A stretch of 64,000 bases of DNA from Rhinopithecus roxellana (lineage: Eukaryota; Chordata; Mammalia; Primates; Cercopithecidae), in assembly GCF_007565055.1 (NCBI RefSeq), contig NC_044554.1, positions 145,885,463 through 145,949,462 of the forward strand, read 5' to 3'. Positions 1 through 11,480 of this stretch are shown piece after piece. Within the stretch, counting starts at the first letter, position 1. Each line of letters opens with the position of its first letter. Both the position numbers and the translations under genes were made by a program. Under the pieces are notes generated by a model. The model worked only from the letters and a program-made list of their open reading frames with translations, was not told the DNA's origin and did no database searches.

Positions 1-978
1 TGAGTGATGGTTCAGTTCTTATCTATCTCTCAGGAGTGGAGAATATGTAAGAAATGTTAATATTTAAGCTATTTTAACAACTGTTGGTACAAACAAAAAA
101 CAGAACAAAGCACCTGTCTTAGGAGAGTAGAGAGACCTGGTAGTAGTCAGATTTCTTCCAGAAACTGAGTATAGGACCTTGGTAAGGTAAATTGCCTGCC
201 TCTTTAAACTCAGAGTTGTTAGAACTCCTTTAACCACATCTCAGAGCTGGTAGGAGGTATTAAGGGAATAATTGAAAGGAAAGTCCTTTCGAAAGCATAG
301 GGCAAAGCTTCAGAAGACAAAATGGAGGTCACAGCAGAAGCAGAAAACACCGTCATTCAACAGACATTTATGGCGGCCCTGGAACCCTGCTGGGCCCTAG
401 GGTTGCCAAGAAAGGCAAGCCACCAAATCCTGGGACATCCAGGGCTGAGTGTGAGGATGTCTAAACTCTAAATCTGCAGTGTATACACAACAGATTAAAC
501 GCTGAAGGTGAGCTTAATTCAGCTGTGGGGTGGGGGCTGTGGTAACAAAGGAGAAAACTTCACAGAATAAATAACATTTAAACCAGCTCTTAGAGAATGT
601 GGAAGAATTAGAGAAACAGAAAGAAGCTTCTAGTCCACCTGGATATAGAACCAAACTGCCCCTGAGCCCACTGTGAGAAGGAGAGGAAAATTACCAGCAT
701 GCATTCGTTTTGATATCAGGAACCGGAAACACACATATAGTCGAGCTTATGGAGGAGAGTGACAAAATGTTCTGCAGGTCTAGAAACTTCCAAGGCTGGT
801 GGGGATCAGAAACTCTTAAATTTAATTCTTGAAATTTAGTATCCATCATAAAATGTGTGGAATTGTTAATGAATTATAACAATTATACTTCTTTCTCTGA
901 TAGAATGTGTCATTTACTAATAAAATATATTTTTAACTTTTAGCATGCCCATGAATTTTAATAAATAATCCCCAATAT
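1..978. other. Unassigned non-repetitive DNA
   Basis: I see no gene, RNA or recognisable repeat here. The sequence is AT-rich toward the right end, and all frames are broken by stops. It may hold very old repeat remnants that cannot be seen by eye. Confidence 0.5.
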
Positions 979-988
979 AGTGATTTTA

Positions 989-1288
989 TTTTCATTTACT
1001 TACTTATTTTATAAAAACAGGGTCTCCTTCTGTCACCCAGGCTGGAGTGCAGTGGTGCAATCATAGCCTTGAACTGCCGGGCTCAAGTGACCTTCCCACC
1101 TCTGCCTCCCAAGTAGCTAGTATAGTCATGTGCCACCACACTTGGCTAATGTTTAAAAATTGTTTATAGAGATGGGGTCTAACTATGTGCCCAGGATGGT
1201 CTCAAATTCCTGGGCTCAAGCGATCCTCCCTCCTCAGCCTCCAGAAACACTGGGTTTACAGGAGTGAGCAACTATGCCCAGCCAACAC
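989..1288 (-). mobile_element. Alu (AluJ-like), minus strand
   Basis: The sequence reads as the complement of Alu, from the tail side 'cagggtctccttctgtcacccagg' to 'atgcccagcc'. A 10-bp repeat 'agtgatttta' occurs at 979-988 and 1289-1298 and looks like the target duplication. Many changes from consensus and a weak tail indicate an old AluJ. Confidence 0.85.
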
Positions 1289-1449
1289 AGTGATTTTAAT
1301 AAGATAAGTATTTTATTTCACTTAAACAGTAAATGTTTTGGTCTGGAGTCCTGATAAACCGATTAGTATTTCTGAAAGACATATGCTGCCCATCTTGATT
1401 AAATGTGATAGCATGAAGACAGAATTTTATTTAAGCCAAATGAATTGTT

Positions 1450-2042
1450 GTTTTGTTTTGTTTTGTTTTTGGGACACAGTCTCATTCCTTTGCCCAGGAC
1501 TGCAACCTCCACCTCTTGGGTTCAAGTGACTCTCATGCCCCAGCCTCCTGAGTAGCAGGGATTATAAGCCCACACCACCATGCCCAAATAATTTTTGTAT
1601 TTTTAGTAGAGATGAGGTTTCGGGCCGGGCGCGGTGGCTCAAGCCTGTAATCCCAGCACTTTGGGAGGCCGAGACGGGTGGACCACAAGGTCAGGAGATC
1701 GAGACCATCCTGGCTAACATGGTGAAACCCCGTCTCTACTAAAAAATACAAAAAACTAGCCGGGCGAGGTGGCGGGCGCCTGTAGTCCCAGCTACTCGGG
1801 AGGCTGAGGCAGGAGAATGGCGTGAACCCGGGAGGCGGAGCTTGCAGTGAGCCAGGATCCGGCCACTACACTCCAGCCTGGGTGACAGACCGAGACTCCG
1901 TCTCAAAAAAAAAAAAAAAAAAAGAGAGATGAGGTTTCGCCATGTTGGCCAGGCTGGTCTTGAACTCCTGGGCTCATGTGATCTGCCCGTCTCAGCCTCC
2001 CAAAGTGCTGAGATTACAGGAGTGGGCGACCATGCCTGGCTG
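1450..2042 (-). mobile_element. Older Alu, minus strand, split by a younger AluY
   Basis: The right-arm side of a minus-strand Alu (1450-1622) stops in 'agatgaggtttcg' and resumes at 1925-2042 after a plus-strand AluY. The outer copy has lost part of the right arm: about 35 bases are missing near 'gcccaggactgcaacc'. Its tail side is a (TTTTG)n run. Confidence 0.9.
1623..1924 (+). mobile_element. AluY of Old World monkey type, nested in an Alu
   Basis: This is a full-length young Alu from 'ggccgggcgcgg' to an A tail. It carries 'caagcctgtaatccc' and 'gatccggccac', the changes that mark cercopithecid AluY copies. The 15-bp target duplication 'agagatgaggtttcg' is perfect at 1608-1622 and 1925-1939, which proves insertion into the older Alu. 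Confidence 0.95.
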
Positions 2043-2855
2043 TTTGAATTGATTTTTTTCAATTCAAAAATATCTAATCTGTTAGCTGAAAATTTATTTT
2101 AATAACCCCAAAATCTATGTCCAGTTTCTCCAAGATAAAGGCAATAACAAAAGGAGCCCTTGCTGTCAAATTATGGCTATCTGCACTCAGCAAAGAGAAA
2201 TATTTTTAGTTGCTAACTGAAGACATTGCATGGAGCAAAAATTACAGGCCAAGACAGAGAAGAGCAAATTAAATAATAAGATGCATTTGTTTGCTTGAAC
2301 TTCATCCTCATCCCTTTTTTAAAACCTACTTATCAGACAAAGGTAGGGCTTAGATTTATTTCCTAACTACTACATTAATAGATACCCTAACACTTTCCTG
2401 ATCAGTTTTATGAATTCATTAATAAGGCAATCATGGTTTGGAAAAGCTTTTATATGCCACCTGATATTGATGCCATCTATAAAAAGACAACCAACTGAGC
2501 ACCTGATATTCAGTAAAGGCAGGTTCAAAAATTGCAGTCTTAGAAGGATAATGGAATGACCATGACCTCAAGTACTTTGAGCCAAATAGCAACTGTCAAC
2601 TCCTGATAGCAGTATTTGACCTCAGAGGCAGGTGACAGCAACCAACCTGAAACAGCCATTTTCTCAAATTCTGTTAAGGATAATAAACCATGATGGGGGA
2701 AATCACCTGCCCTAGTAAGGAAGCCTCTTGTAATCAATGACCTAGAAACAGGCACCATGATTTGGGCAGAAAGCAGGTGGAGGAATTGCGGGAATGTGCC
2801 TCTTTATATTGTGGATCCACTAGATTTTGGCACGGTTGTTTTTGTTGTAGCTATT
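2043..2855. other. Unassigned DNA
   Basis: No gene or recognised repeat. A 72-residue frame (minus strand, 2540-2758) is unsupported by any motif. Confidence 0.45.
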
Positions 2856-2859
2856 TTGT

Positions 2860-3660
2860 TTTATTTTTATCATTTTTAGTTCATCTCATGGAAGATCTCA
2901 ACACACATAAAAGTAGACAGAACAGCACCATAAGCCACCATCTACCGACCAGGGAGCTCCGACAATTACCAAGGCAGTGCTACTCTCGTTCCTTCTATAC
3001 TCAGACATCATATCATTTCATCCATAAATTTTAAATAAATATTTAAGTGCCTATTTCTAAAATATTTACTTACACATTTCTAAAAATAAAAACCTTTTAA
3101 AAACCAATCCAAAACCATTATCACTACTAAAAAAATTGACTAGGTGTGCTGGCTTATGCCTGTAATCCCCACACTGTGGGAGGCCAAGGCAAGCAGATTG
3201 CCTGGGCAAAGACCATCCTGAGCAACAGAGTGAGGTCCTGTCAAAAAAAAAAAAAAAAACTAAAACTTAACCATAAGTCTTTAATTGTGTCAAGTGTCCA
3301 GTCAATGTTCACGTTTTCCAATTGTCTCCTAAATGAACCTGTCCACATGTGGCAGTCGGCTGCCATTCCATTGACATTTTTTTAGTCTGAGGTTCCCTCC
3401 CCACACACTTTTTCTGGCTATTCCCTTATTGAAGACACTGAGTCATTTGTTCTAGGGGTTCCTATGTTCTGAGCTGTGCCGCCTGAGCCCTATTATTTTC
3501 TGAGAACTGCTAATTAGACGGAGGCTTGAACAGATATGGGCTTGATGTTTGACAGGACAGCTTTATTGGAGGGGTCATGTTCCTCCACCAGAAGTGCCAT
3601 GTCTCCTTTCATGATGTTGTTGGCCATTATGGTCAATGGGCTCTGATAATATAATATAAG
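2860..3660 (-). mobile_element. Old L1 (L1M-type) 3' end, minus strand
   Basis: The order of blocks matches the complement of the 3' region of mammalian-wide L1M elements: 'cacacataaaagtagacaga', 'cagacatcatatcatttcat', 'aaaaccattatcactac', then 'gtgtccagtcaatgttcac' after a small Alu monomer insertion at 3136-3259. The stretch 3390-3660 looks like further L1M 3' UTR, with lower certainty. Confidence 0.65.
3136..3259 (+). mobile_element. Alu-like monomer (FLAM type)
   Basis: Only one Alu arm is present: 'tgctggcttatgcctgtaatcc' through 'gcaacagagtgaggtcctgtc' and a 17-nt A tail, with no second arm. It is diverged and sits inside the L1M fragment. Confidence 0.75.
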
Positions 3661-3709
3661 CTGTTAGAAGAAAACCATTGAACCAAAACACCCGGATGGT
3701 TTTGTTTCA

Positions 3710-3748
3710 CACACACACACACACACACATACACACACACACACACAC
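3710..3748. repeat. (CA)n microsatellite
   Basis: About 19 CA units interrupted once by a T and once by a G near the end. It is likely to vary in length between individuals. Confidence 0.95.
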
Positions 3749-3774
3749 GCAAATCCTTTTTCTCTGTTCTAGGC

Positions 3775-3875
3775 TCTGTGTTTTCCTGCACATAGTGTCT
3801 CATTTAATCATTGTAACACCCTCATGAGGTGCTGATGGGAGCAGATTTGAACCCAGCCAGGGAGCCTCCAAAGTT
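3775..3875 (-). mobile_element. MIR fragment
   Basis: Complement of the MIR core and tail: 'gtgtctcatttaatcattgt', 'aacaccctcatgaggt', then 'gatttgaacccagccag'. The middle is deleted. Confidence 0.5.
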
Positions 3876-4065
3876 CATTCTCTCAGCTACCACAGAAACA
3901 GATCGCCTTAAGAGTCTTATGGGCTGGCTGCAAAGAAGAAGCCCCTTTTGACTCAGGTAGCATGAATAACTGAAAGAGGTAGAAGTGAAGCAGTAACCAA
4001 AAAAATAGTTGAATCTTAAAACACAAGGCATACATTCCTATAAGATTGATCAAAACACCCAAGTG

Positions 4066-4345
4066 GGCCAGGTGTGGTGGCTCACGCTTGTAATCCCAGC
4101 ACTTTGGGAGGCCGAGGCAGGTGGATCACCTGTGGTCAGGAGTTCAAGACCAGCCTGGCCAACACAGCTTAACCCCATCTCTACTAAAAATACAAAAATT
4201 AGCTGGGCGTGGTGGCAGATGCCTGTAGTCCCAGCTACTTGGGAGGCTGAGGCAGGAGAATTGCTTGAACCCGGGAGGCGGAGGTTGCAGTGAGCTAAGA
4301 TCATACCACTCCAGCCTAGGCAACAGAGCAATATTCCATCTCCAA
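4066..4345 (+). mobile_element. AluS-like, plus strand
   Basis: Starts 'ggccaggtgtggtggctcacg', contains both arms and ends 'aacagagcaatattccatctcc'. The right arm lacks some bases before 'ccactccagcc'. The A tail is nearly lost. Confidence 0.92.
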
Positions 4346-5231
4346 AAGTGTTCGTTAACTGGCAAATGCAATTATCGGAAGGGCATGTCATCTGACAGAG
4401 GATGCAAGTTGGACTGCAGTCACAGTGTCATCTCGGTGCAGGCGTGGAAACAGAGGTTGAGGAAGTCCCGGATAACCTTCATCAAATAGGGCTGAAATAG
4501 CACTCTGAATGTCACCAAAGTGAGTGGAAGCCATGATGCTCTGTTTAAAGTCTACTCTGCCCTTTGCACAAATCAGCTTAGAGTTACGTTACCCACTCTT
4601 GGTGTGAGTTGCCAAAATTAGAGTCATTTCATTAAACTCCCAGGCCAGGGAGAGGTGGTTATATATCACTCCAGGTTACGTTGGCAGCAAGACAATCATT
4701 GCATTTCCACAGTGCGTAAAGCAGCATTTCTTTCAAATCATTTGCTATCAGAGTCTCTATAAAAACACCTTAGAACTAAAATATGTTTCTCGGTCCTAAA
4801 ATCCTTTAGATTTTAACAAGACTTCCTTCTAGACAAATATTTTTGAAAAATTCCAAAGTATTAAAAGTATGGAAGCTTCACTTCAAAGGACATCTCTAAA
4901 CAAATTTTTTAAATTAATATGTTTACAAAATGATTGTCTCATTCCCAACAGGGGAAAGCACCTTGTGATTAAAAGGAAGAAGAAGAGAGGGAAAGGGAGA
5001 AGAAAAGATGGAACAAAGGAAGAAGAAAGAAAGGAAGAGAGGGAAGGAGGAAGGGAGGGAAGCAGGGAGAGAGGGAAGAAATGGCTTAAAATATTTAGAA
5101 TGTATTTAGAATGTTTTTATTACAGTATTTAGGGAATTGAAATGTGTCAAAAACGAAATAAAACCGAGAGAAACCAAAATTAAGTATGTAGGTAGAAAGT
5201 GACGTAAATATATTTTTGAAAATAAAATCGG
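4346..5231. other. Unassigned DNA with a purine-rich stretch
   Basis: No gene seen. The part 4971-5087 is a GA-rich low-complexity stretch; the rest shows no recognised family. Confidence 0.45.
4971..5087 (+). repeat. GA-rich low-complexity tract
   Basis: A run of irregular 'gaagaag', 'gagggaaag' and 'aggaagggagg' units with only a few pyrimidines. The lysine/glutamate/arginine-rich 87-residue frame across it is an artefact of this composition. Confidence 0.9.
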
Positions 5232-5516
5232 GGCCGGACACGATGGCTCAGAGCTGTAATCCCAGTCCTTTGAGGGGCCAAGGCAGGCAGATCTCTGGAG
5301 TCCAAGAGCTTGAGACCAGCCTGGACAACAGAGTAAAACCTCCTCTCTACAAAAAATACAAAGAAAATTAGCCAGGTGTAGTGGTGCACGCCTGTAATCC
5401 CAGCTACTTAGGGGGCTGTGGCATGAGGATTGCTTGAGCCTGGGAGGCAGAGGCTGCAGTGAGCCGAGATAGCACCACTGCATTCCAGTCTGGGTGGCAG
5501 TGAGACTCTATCTAAG
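5232..5516 (+). mobile_element. AluJ-like, plus strand
   Basis: From 'ggccggacacgatggctcag' to 'gtgagactctatctaag'. Both arms are present with many substitutions. The tail has become a pentanucleotide repeat. Confidence 0.9.
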
Positions 5517-5596
5517 AAAAGAAAAGAAGAGAAGAGAAGAGAAGAGAAGAGAAGAGAAGAGAAGAGAAGAGAAGAGAAGAGAAGAGAAGAAAAAGA
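5517..5596 (+). repeat. (GAAGA)n pentanucleotide repeat from an Alu tail
   Basis: About 14 near-perfect 'gaaga' units directly after the Alu body. They are all purine, so this is a short homopurine tract as well as a microsatellite. Confidence 0.95.
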
Positions 5597-5898
5597 GCCA
5601 AGCAAATTTAAAATTTCTTCTTCCCAGATCTTCCTCTCTCAGTTCACTGTAAATCACTGTGTATTTGTTTAGGATTCTAAATAGACCATGGGTAATTTAT
5701 AAGTTCTCATGGAATCTTCTGAACTTTTCTAATGGTGTTTACCAACAAGAAACTGTGTCATATAGTAGAGATTTCTGTAAGCCATCCTCTGAAATAGTAT
5801 TCCTCCCCAATTACTTTTTAAAACAATGTGTTTTAAATCATGTTTGATATAAAAAAAAATTTTAATTGAGTGAGGTATTAAAAAAAAAAAGGATCTAT
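5597..5898. other. Unassigned spacer between two Alus
   Basis: No repeat or coding signal recognised; it ends in A-rich sequence next to the following Alu. Confidence 0.45.
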
Positions 5899-6220
5899 GG
5901 CCAGGAGCAGTGGCTCACACCTGTAGTTCTAACACTGGGAGACCGACGTGGGAGGATTCATTGCGATCAGGAGTTCAAGACCAGCCTGGGCAACATAAGC
6001 AGACCCCACCACCACCTGCGTCTCAACTAAAAACAAAATATAGCCAGGCATGGTGGTGCACACCTGCAGTCCTAGTTACTTGGGAGGCTAAGGTGGGAAT
6101 CTTGCTGGAGCCTGGGAGTTCCAGGCTGCAGTGATCTGTGATCTCACCATTGCACTCCAGCCAGGGCAACAGAGCAAGATCCTGTCTCAAAAATAATAAT
6201 AAAATTAAAAAAAAAAAAAA
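5899..6220 (+). mobile_element. AluJ-like, plus strand
   Basis: From 'ggccaggagcagtggctcac' to 'gatcctgtctc' plus an A/T-rich tail. A short insertion 'ccaccaccacctgcg' lies in the left-arm tail region. High divergence points to AluJ. Confidence 0.9.
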
Positions 6221-6589
6221 CTAGCAATAAGACCTAGAAGTGAATGTACTGTAAAATAAAAATCAGAGAAGGGGAATAAAGTCAAGAGACTTGTGCTATC
6301 ATCATTTTACAGCTGTTACTGGCGGGAATAAAGTGTTTACATTGCCCAGTTCCACGTCTTTGATTCTTCCAGCTCACATAACTTATTATTTTACAAGGTG
6401 TTTCTGTAACAATTCACTACACAGTAGTCCTTGCAAACAGTTCTGGTGCTCTGAAATCCAAGATTTTGGATAACATAATTTTAACATAAACATAATTTCA
6501 ATAAAACTAAAGAGCTTTTTACTGTGCACTGAACAAACTACTCGGGCAGTAGAGGTCTCGCCAACAATGCAACAGACAAAGCAAAGCCG

Positions 6590-6707
6590 GGATGGCTCAG
6601 GCAGGGGGCGCGCGGATCACTCGCTGCAGACAAAGGGAGAAGGAGCCGACGCGCCCACACCGCCCGCGCATGCCCTGTGCCCGAGGGATCAGGTGTCGCG
6701 GGGTAAG
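6590..6707 (+). promoter_or_regulatory. Short CpG cluster followed by a splice-donor-like site
   Basis: About 15 CpG dinucleotides occur between 6590 and 6720, outside any Alu, with 'ggggcgcgcgg' and 'gacgcgccc' and 'cgcccgcgcatg'. At 6701 the sequence 'gggtaagag' is a good match to a 5' splice site (GT at 6703-6704). Seen directly: the CpG excess and the donor match. Inferred: a possible first exon and promoter of an unannotated plus-strand transcript. It is shorter than the usual CpG-island size, so it may be chance or a relic. Confidence 0.3.
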
Positions 6708-6744
6708 AGTTGAAAGCGCACAGACAGCTGGAATTAGCCGGTCC

Positions 6745-6942
6745 TGGAGAGCAATGCCTCCCTGCTACTAAAACTGTGTGGTTTGGGGCAAGTTGGGTAA
6801 TCCTTCTTAGCCTCGGTTTTCCCATCTGCCGCATGAAGAAAATGCCACCTTGCAGAGTTACTGTGAGGACTAAAAAGATAACCCATATACATCTTCGTAG
6901 TTCTGCTGTCAATGCTCAATAATAAATGGTATCTGTTATTAC
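6745..6942 (+). mobile_element. MIR, plus strand
   Basis: Shows the MIR order: 'gtgtggtttggggcaag', 'cttagcctcggttttccca', 'gagttactgtgaggactaaa', 'tgctcaataataaatggta'. The A-box side is diverged. Confidence 0.75.
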
Positions 6943-8001
6943 CATATGCCATCCCAGCTCTAATCATCATCCCAAATAGGCAAAGGACATTACCACAGCA
7001 ACACAGCTGTGCTTAGACCAAGGATGCAGAAAATTAAATGGAAACAAATTTAAATAATATCCATCCCTCTTTAGACGCTCTTCTAGAATTTGGGCTGTCT
7101 GGAAGTGGGCTATTGTAAGTGGATTATCCACTCATGTGCCTAATCCCACCTGTGTATTCAAAGCTCCCTTCCTCTGTTCAGACAAGAATAGAAATTGGAT
7201 TCTGTGAGTGTAATAAGTGAAGACGAGTCTAGAAAAAGCAGCATGGGGTGAATGGAGCCACCACACTGTTCAGCAGAAGAAAGTGTGAATAGAGAGCTCC
7301 AAGCTCAGAACCATCCACAATTTCATTATTAGACTTAACATTCTGTGTTAATCAATCCATCCTAAAACCCCACCTCTGAGGCAGACACAGAGGCCAAATA
7401 TAACACTACCCACACACCATCCAATTCAGGATGTTGTTCAAATATTGATGAGTTTCAAACCCTCTATCAATATAAAGATGTTATAAGCCACATCTAAAAA
7501 CCAAACTTGACCTTGGAGGGAGAAAAGGGCCAAAGACAGATATTTATAATATAAATTTCCTTTCTGAAGTTACAGGGAAATGTCAAATCATATCACAGTT
7601 TAACTATTTCTTTTACTTTTTTTTCCTCCCCAAAAAAGGAAAAGGAAAATTCTGGAATTTAAAAAATTAAAGAGAATACAAATACAACAGTCCATACTAT
7701 TGTTTCTCCAGGTCCAAAAATACATGCATATACTCAGCTGGCAAAAAAAGGAAAGAAAAGAAAAGAAAAATAGACTTTGACAAAGAAAGGCATTTCCCTG
7801 GGAATATTCTACCTCTAGGAGGATAGCAGTCGGGCATTTCTTCTATCTTGCTATTCCTTGAGCACAGGCCTGCCAAATATCCTCCTTTCACCGTTTGCAG
7901 TTACCATGAGAAAAGCACAGAAAAAGCTCTGGACAACCATGGAGTCTCAGCTGGATCTACAATAAACGGAGTCAGGTACCTTCCTACCTTCCCGGAAAGA
8001 C
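6943..8001. other. Unassigned DNA
   Basis: No gene or recognised repeat. An A/G-rich patch lies at 7745-7768. Open frames near 7700-8040 carry no motif. Confidence 0.45.
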
Positions 8002-8927
8002 TGTGCTGGGGCTCAGAAAACAACACCCCAAAATGAAGCCCTCAGCAGCAGCCTCAGAAACAAACAATTTTCTCTGACCTTCTCTTGCCCTCCTGTCTCT
8101 CAGTCCCATTCTCCTCAGAGGTTAGCCATAGAAACCAGAAGGCTTTACCAAAGCCATCCATAAAACCTAAAAATATTAGTTTAACTTTCCCTCCACCCTG
8201 TCTGTATGAAAACAGGCCATATGGGCCGGGCGCGGTGGCTCTCGCCTGTGATCCCAGCACTTTGGGAGACCGAGGCGGGAGGATCACTTGAGGTCAGGAG
8301 TTCAAGACCAGCCTGGCCAACATGGTGAAACCCCATCTCTACTAAAAATACAAAAATTAGCCAGGCATTATGGCATGGCCTGTAGTCCCAGCTACTCAAG
8401 AGGCTGAGGCAGGAGAATTGCTTGAACCCGGGAGGCGGAGGTTGCAGTGAGCTGAGATTGTACCACTGCGCTCCAGGCTGGGCAACAGAGCAAGGCTCTG
8501 TGTCAAATAAATAAATAATAAAAATTAAAATTGGCCGTAAAGAAATTATCCCACCTACCTTGTTTGATAGTAGGTCATAAGACCCCCATTGCAGAGAGGG
8601 TCCTGCCCTACACCCGGAAGGAAGAAATGCACGCTCAGAGAGGCCAGGGAGAATCTAGACAGACAGCACTTGCTGGACTTCCCCGCTCATTCTATTAGCC
8701 TTAGAGCTACCCTTTTCCTCCAATCATATTCCTACATGGCTGTCCATCCTTTGTTGAACCTAAGCATAAAAATGGACAATTTCCTCTGTATCTTTGATTC
8801 TTCATGCTGAAGGCTGCTGTGAATGCACGTTTAATAAATGTATATGCCTTTTCTCCAATTAATCAACCTGCCTCGTCTCAGTGATTTTCAGCAAACCTTT
8901 ACAGAACCAAGAGCCTTGGCCCCTACA
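8002..8927 (+). mobile_element. Solo LTR (ERV1-like, family unassigned), split by an Alu
   Basis: A unit of about 620 bp without its Alu runs from 'tgtgctggggctcag' to 'cttggcccctaca', with TG...CA ends. It has a 'cataaaaatgg' TATA-like box at 8765 and an AATAAA signal at 8833-8838, in the order U3, R, U5. No internal retroviral sequence adjoins either end, so it looks like a solo LTR made by LTR-LTR recombination. I know this LTR type from primate genomes but cannot assign the family by eye. The target duplication is not clear. Confidence 0.6.
8224..8531 (+). mobile_element. AluS-like inside the solo LTR
   Basis: From 'ggccgggcgcggtggctc' to an (AAAT)n-like tail. Flanks 'aaaacaggccatat' (left) and 'aaaattggccgtaa' (right) look like a decayed target duplication, so the LTR is older than this Alu. 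Confidence 0.92.
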
Positions 8928-9952
8928 ACTATGACATGGGATAAAAGTAAACTTCTCCATGCAGATGAATTTGGTAGGCTCAGAAACATATATAGAATTA
9001 ACATAAGATTAAGTGTCTGTAATGTATATTTGGGGAGGGGACAGAGGGAAAACAATCATAAGACACAGGAAAGCTCAGGGACATAAAACAGCTCAGGGAG
9101 CACGGGCCCCTTTGAGAAGGCGACTTTCTGCTCCTCTGCTGTGTCCAGGAGTTCAGAGTCTCAACCACATATAGTTCTTAAGGACCACCTGATGCAACTG
9201 AAAAGACTTGGAGTGGATGCAGCCTCTCCCCATGGAGTGCCTGCCACAGCGATGAGTGCCTGGAGTGGCTGTCACCTCCGGGGAACTCTGAGTGGGCCAA
9301 GGAAGGAAGTCATCCCCTCCTGCATTCAACTCATTAATCACAGCTGTTAGGTTAAGAACCCCTGGGGGTTCCCACAGTATAGCATAGCCTTTCCCTACCC
9401 ACAGCCAAGCCTAGTCCAGAGGTCTTGGAGGCCCTGGGGTTCCTGGTCAGGGCCAGCCTCCCAGGCTCTGTTCAGTATGACTGTAAGGGTGATAAGAATC
9501 TCTCAGTGCAAAAGTTCCTTCTCCCACACCCCCCAAATGCACCACACCCATCTTTCCAGGCTAAATGCTCCAGAGTTCTATCTTTGAATTGCCCTATCCA
9601 GAAACCTCCTTTAAAATGCAAATATACATAATAGAGGTTTTGAAAAAGCACTTTAGCTTATACCAGTTCTCTAAGGAGATAGGAGGCTGGGGGAAGAGGC
9701 AGGAAGGAAAACTGCCTAGGAAGGGGCAGTCTAAGTAGGGGTCCAGGAGAGGCTCTGAGCAACCCAGGAGAGCAGGTAGACTCTGAGGTTGAAGAGGAGA
9801 TTCAGGTGGAAAGGGATTTATTAAAAAAGGAACATCCAGTGTGAGACTTAGATCCTGGCTAAACTCCAGAAGGATCTAGAATAGGATGGGGAGTCCTCTT
9901 ACAGTGATTGTTTCATTCTCGCATAATTTGTTCTATTTTCAACGATCTAGAT
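8928..9952. other. Unassigned DNA
   Basis: No gene or recognised repeat. Several 60-80 residue frames lack any motif. Confidence 0.45.
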
Positions 9953-10251
9953 CAGAGCTTGGCAATCTTTGGCCTGCAGCCAAGTCTGGTCCAGCATCTG
10001 TTTTGTACCTGTAAGCTAAAAATGGTTTTTACCTTTTTAAATGATGGGAAATCAAAAGAAAAATAATATGTCATGGCATAAAAAAATGATGTGAAATTCA
10101 CATCTCACTGCCCATGAGTAAAGTTTTATTGGAACAGAGTCATGCCCATTCTTTTACATATTATCCATAGCTGCCTTCTGCTGTAAGATATTTCCACAAA
10201 GCCTAAAATATTTACTATCTGGCCCTTTACAGAAAAAGCACCTGGATCCAT
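9953..10251 (+). mobile_element. hAT-type non-autonomous MER DNA transposon
   Basis: The sequence contains blocks known from an abundant MER family of hAT elements: 'agttttattggaacagagtc', 'catagctgccttctgctgt', 'aaatatttactatctggccc' and 'tttacagaaaaag'. The start 'cagagcttggcaatctttgg' and the other end are imperfect inverted ends. A 9-bp repeat 'gatctagat' lies at 9944-9952 and 10252-10260, close to the 8-bp target duplication expected for hAT. The exact family name is left open. Confidence 0.75.
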
Positions 10252-10269
10252 GATCTAGATACTGGTTAA

Positions 10270-10478
10270 GAGGATGTGCTTTGTGGCCAGTGTTCTGGGG
10301 TGGAAGCTGTGCCACTTAACTCCTCAGGCAAGTCCCTTAATTTCTTCATCTGTAAAATGAGGACAAGTCCTTGTAGAATCAGAGCAAGAACTAAATAAGT
10401 GTTTGAATAAATAAATGTTTGGCACAGGGTCTGGTGCATAGTAAGTGTTCAATAAATATTAGCTGTTATTATGTTTTA
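10270..10478 (+). mobile_element. MIR, plus strand
   Basis: Clear MIR series: 'ctgtgccacttaactcctc', 'cttcatctgtaaaatgagga', 'ggtctggtgcatagtaagtg', 'ttcaataaatattagctgtt'. Begins within 10 bases of the hAT element. Confidence 0.85.
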
Positions 10479-11248
10479 ATGTGATTAGACACTGACACAT
10501 AATCTTATTCTTCCACAGTTCCCTGTCCCCCATTACAAGTTAGAATAATACATCTTGTTCCTGAATAAGACTGGAAAGCAATCCACTTTGGTATGGCCAC
10601 GACTACCAAAAGATTTCAGAAAAGTATTAAATAGCAAGAATTGACAACCATTTTGCATCAAGCTCTAACCTCTAGAAGGTCTATTTCCCATGATTTAAGT
10701 AAAAGCAAGTACATTAGCTTAAAACCACTTTAACAGAAAAAGTTAATTAAGGCAGAGATTTGATGTGACTCACAATAATTCTGACAAAGTTACACAGGCT
10801 CAGGCAACAGGAGCTGAAATGAATCACTGCTTGTAGAGCTCCCTCACTGTGGTGAAAGCAACCAATCAGAAGTTAGGTACCTTGGGTAGAATCTTGTGCT
10901 TTGATTCAAGAATGTCCAGTTTTTTAAGGTGCTCATTAGTGTCATCTGAGGCATCTTTGAGGGATTAAGTTACAGAATAATCACTGGAAGGAACAAAGAT
11001 TAGAGTGCCTCAAGGGTAAAAAGGGAAAGGGAGGATGATGGAGGGGAAGAAATGAAGGGAAGGGTCAGCCCCTAGCACAGGCGGTGTGGTTATACTGCCC
11101 TCAACCAGATGCTGACGTGGCCCAGGTCACCAAATGCTACAACGTGAGAAACAACAAGGTAATGATCATTGTTTTCCAAGCTTCTAGGCTTTGGGTTAAA
11201 ATAAGAAGGCAAGAAACAGAATTCTAAGTACCTGGGGCGGCCAACAAA
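10479..11248. other. Unassigned DNA
   Basis: No gene or recognised repeat seen. Confidence 0.45.
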
Positions 11249-11425
11249 ACAACAATAGCTACCATCTCATGAATTCATACAATAAATGAGCCAGGCAGTC
11301 TGCTAAATAATTTGTGTGCATTACCCAATCCAGTTATACAAGCTTTCTTAGCTCCATTTTACAGATGGGAAATTGAGGATTAGGAAAATCAAATAACTTT
11401 CTACAACGTACACAGCTAGTGAGCA
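11249..11425 (-). mobile_element. MIR, minus strand
   Basis: Complementary MIR blocks in order: 'acaatagctaccatctcatg', 'gagccaggcagtctgctaa', 'agctccattttacagatggg', 'cgtacacagctagtgagcac'. Confidence 0.8.
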
Positions 11426-11435
11426 CAAAAACTAG

Positions 11436-11437
11436 AT

Positions 11438-11480
<43 letters not shown>

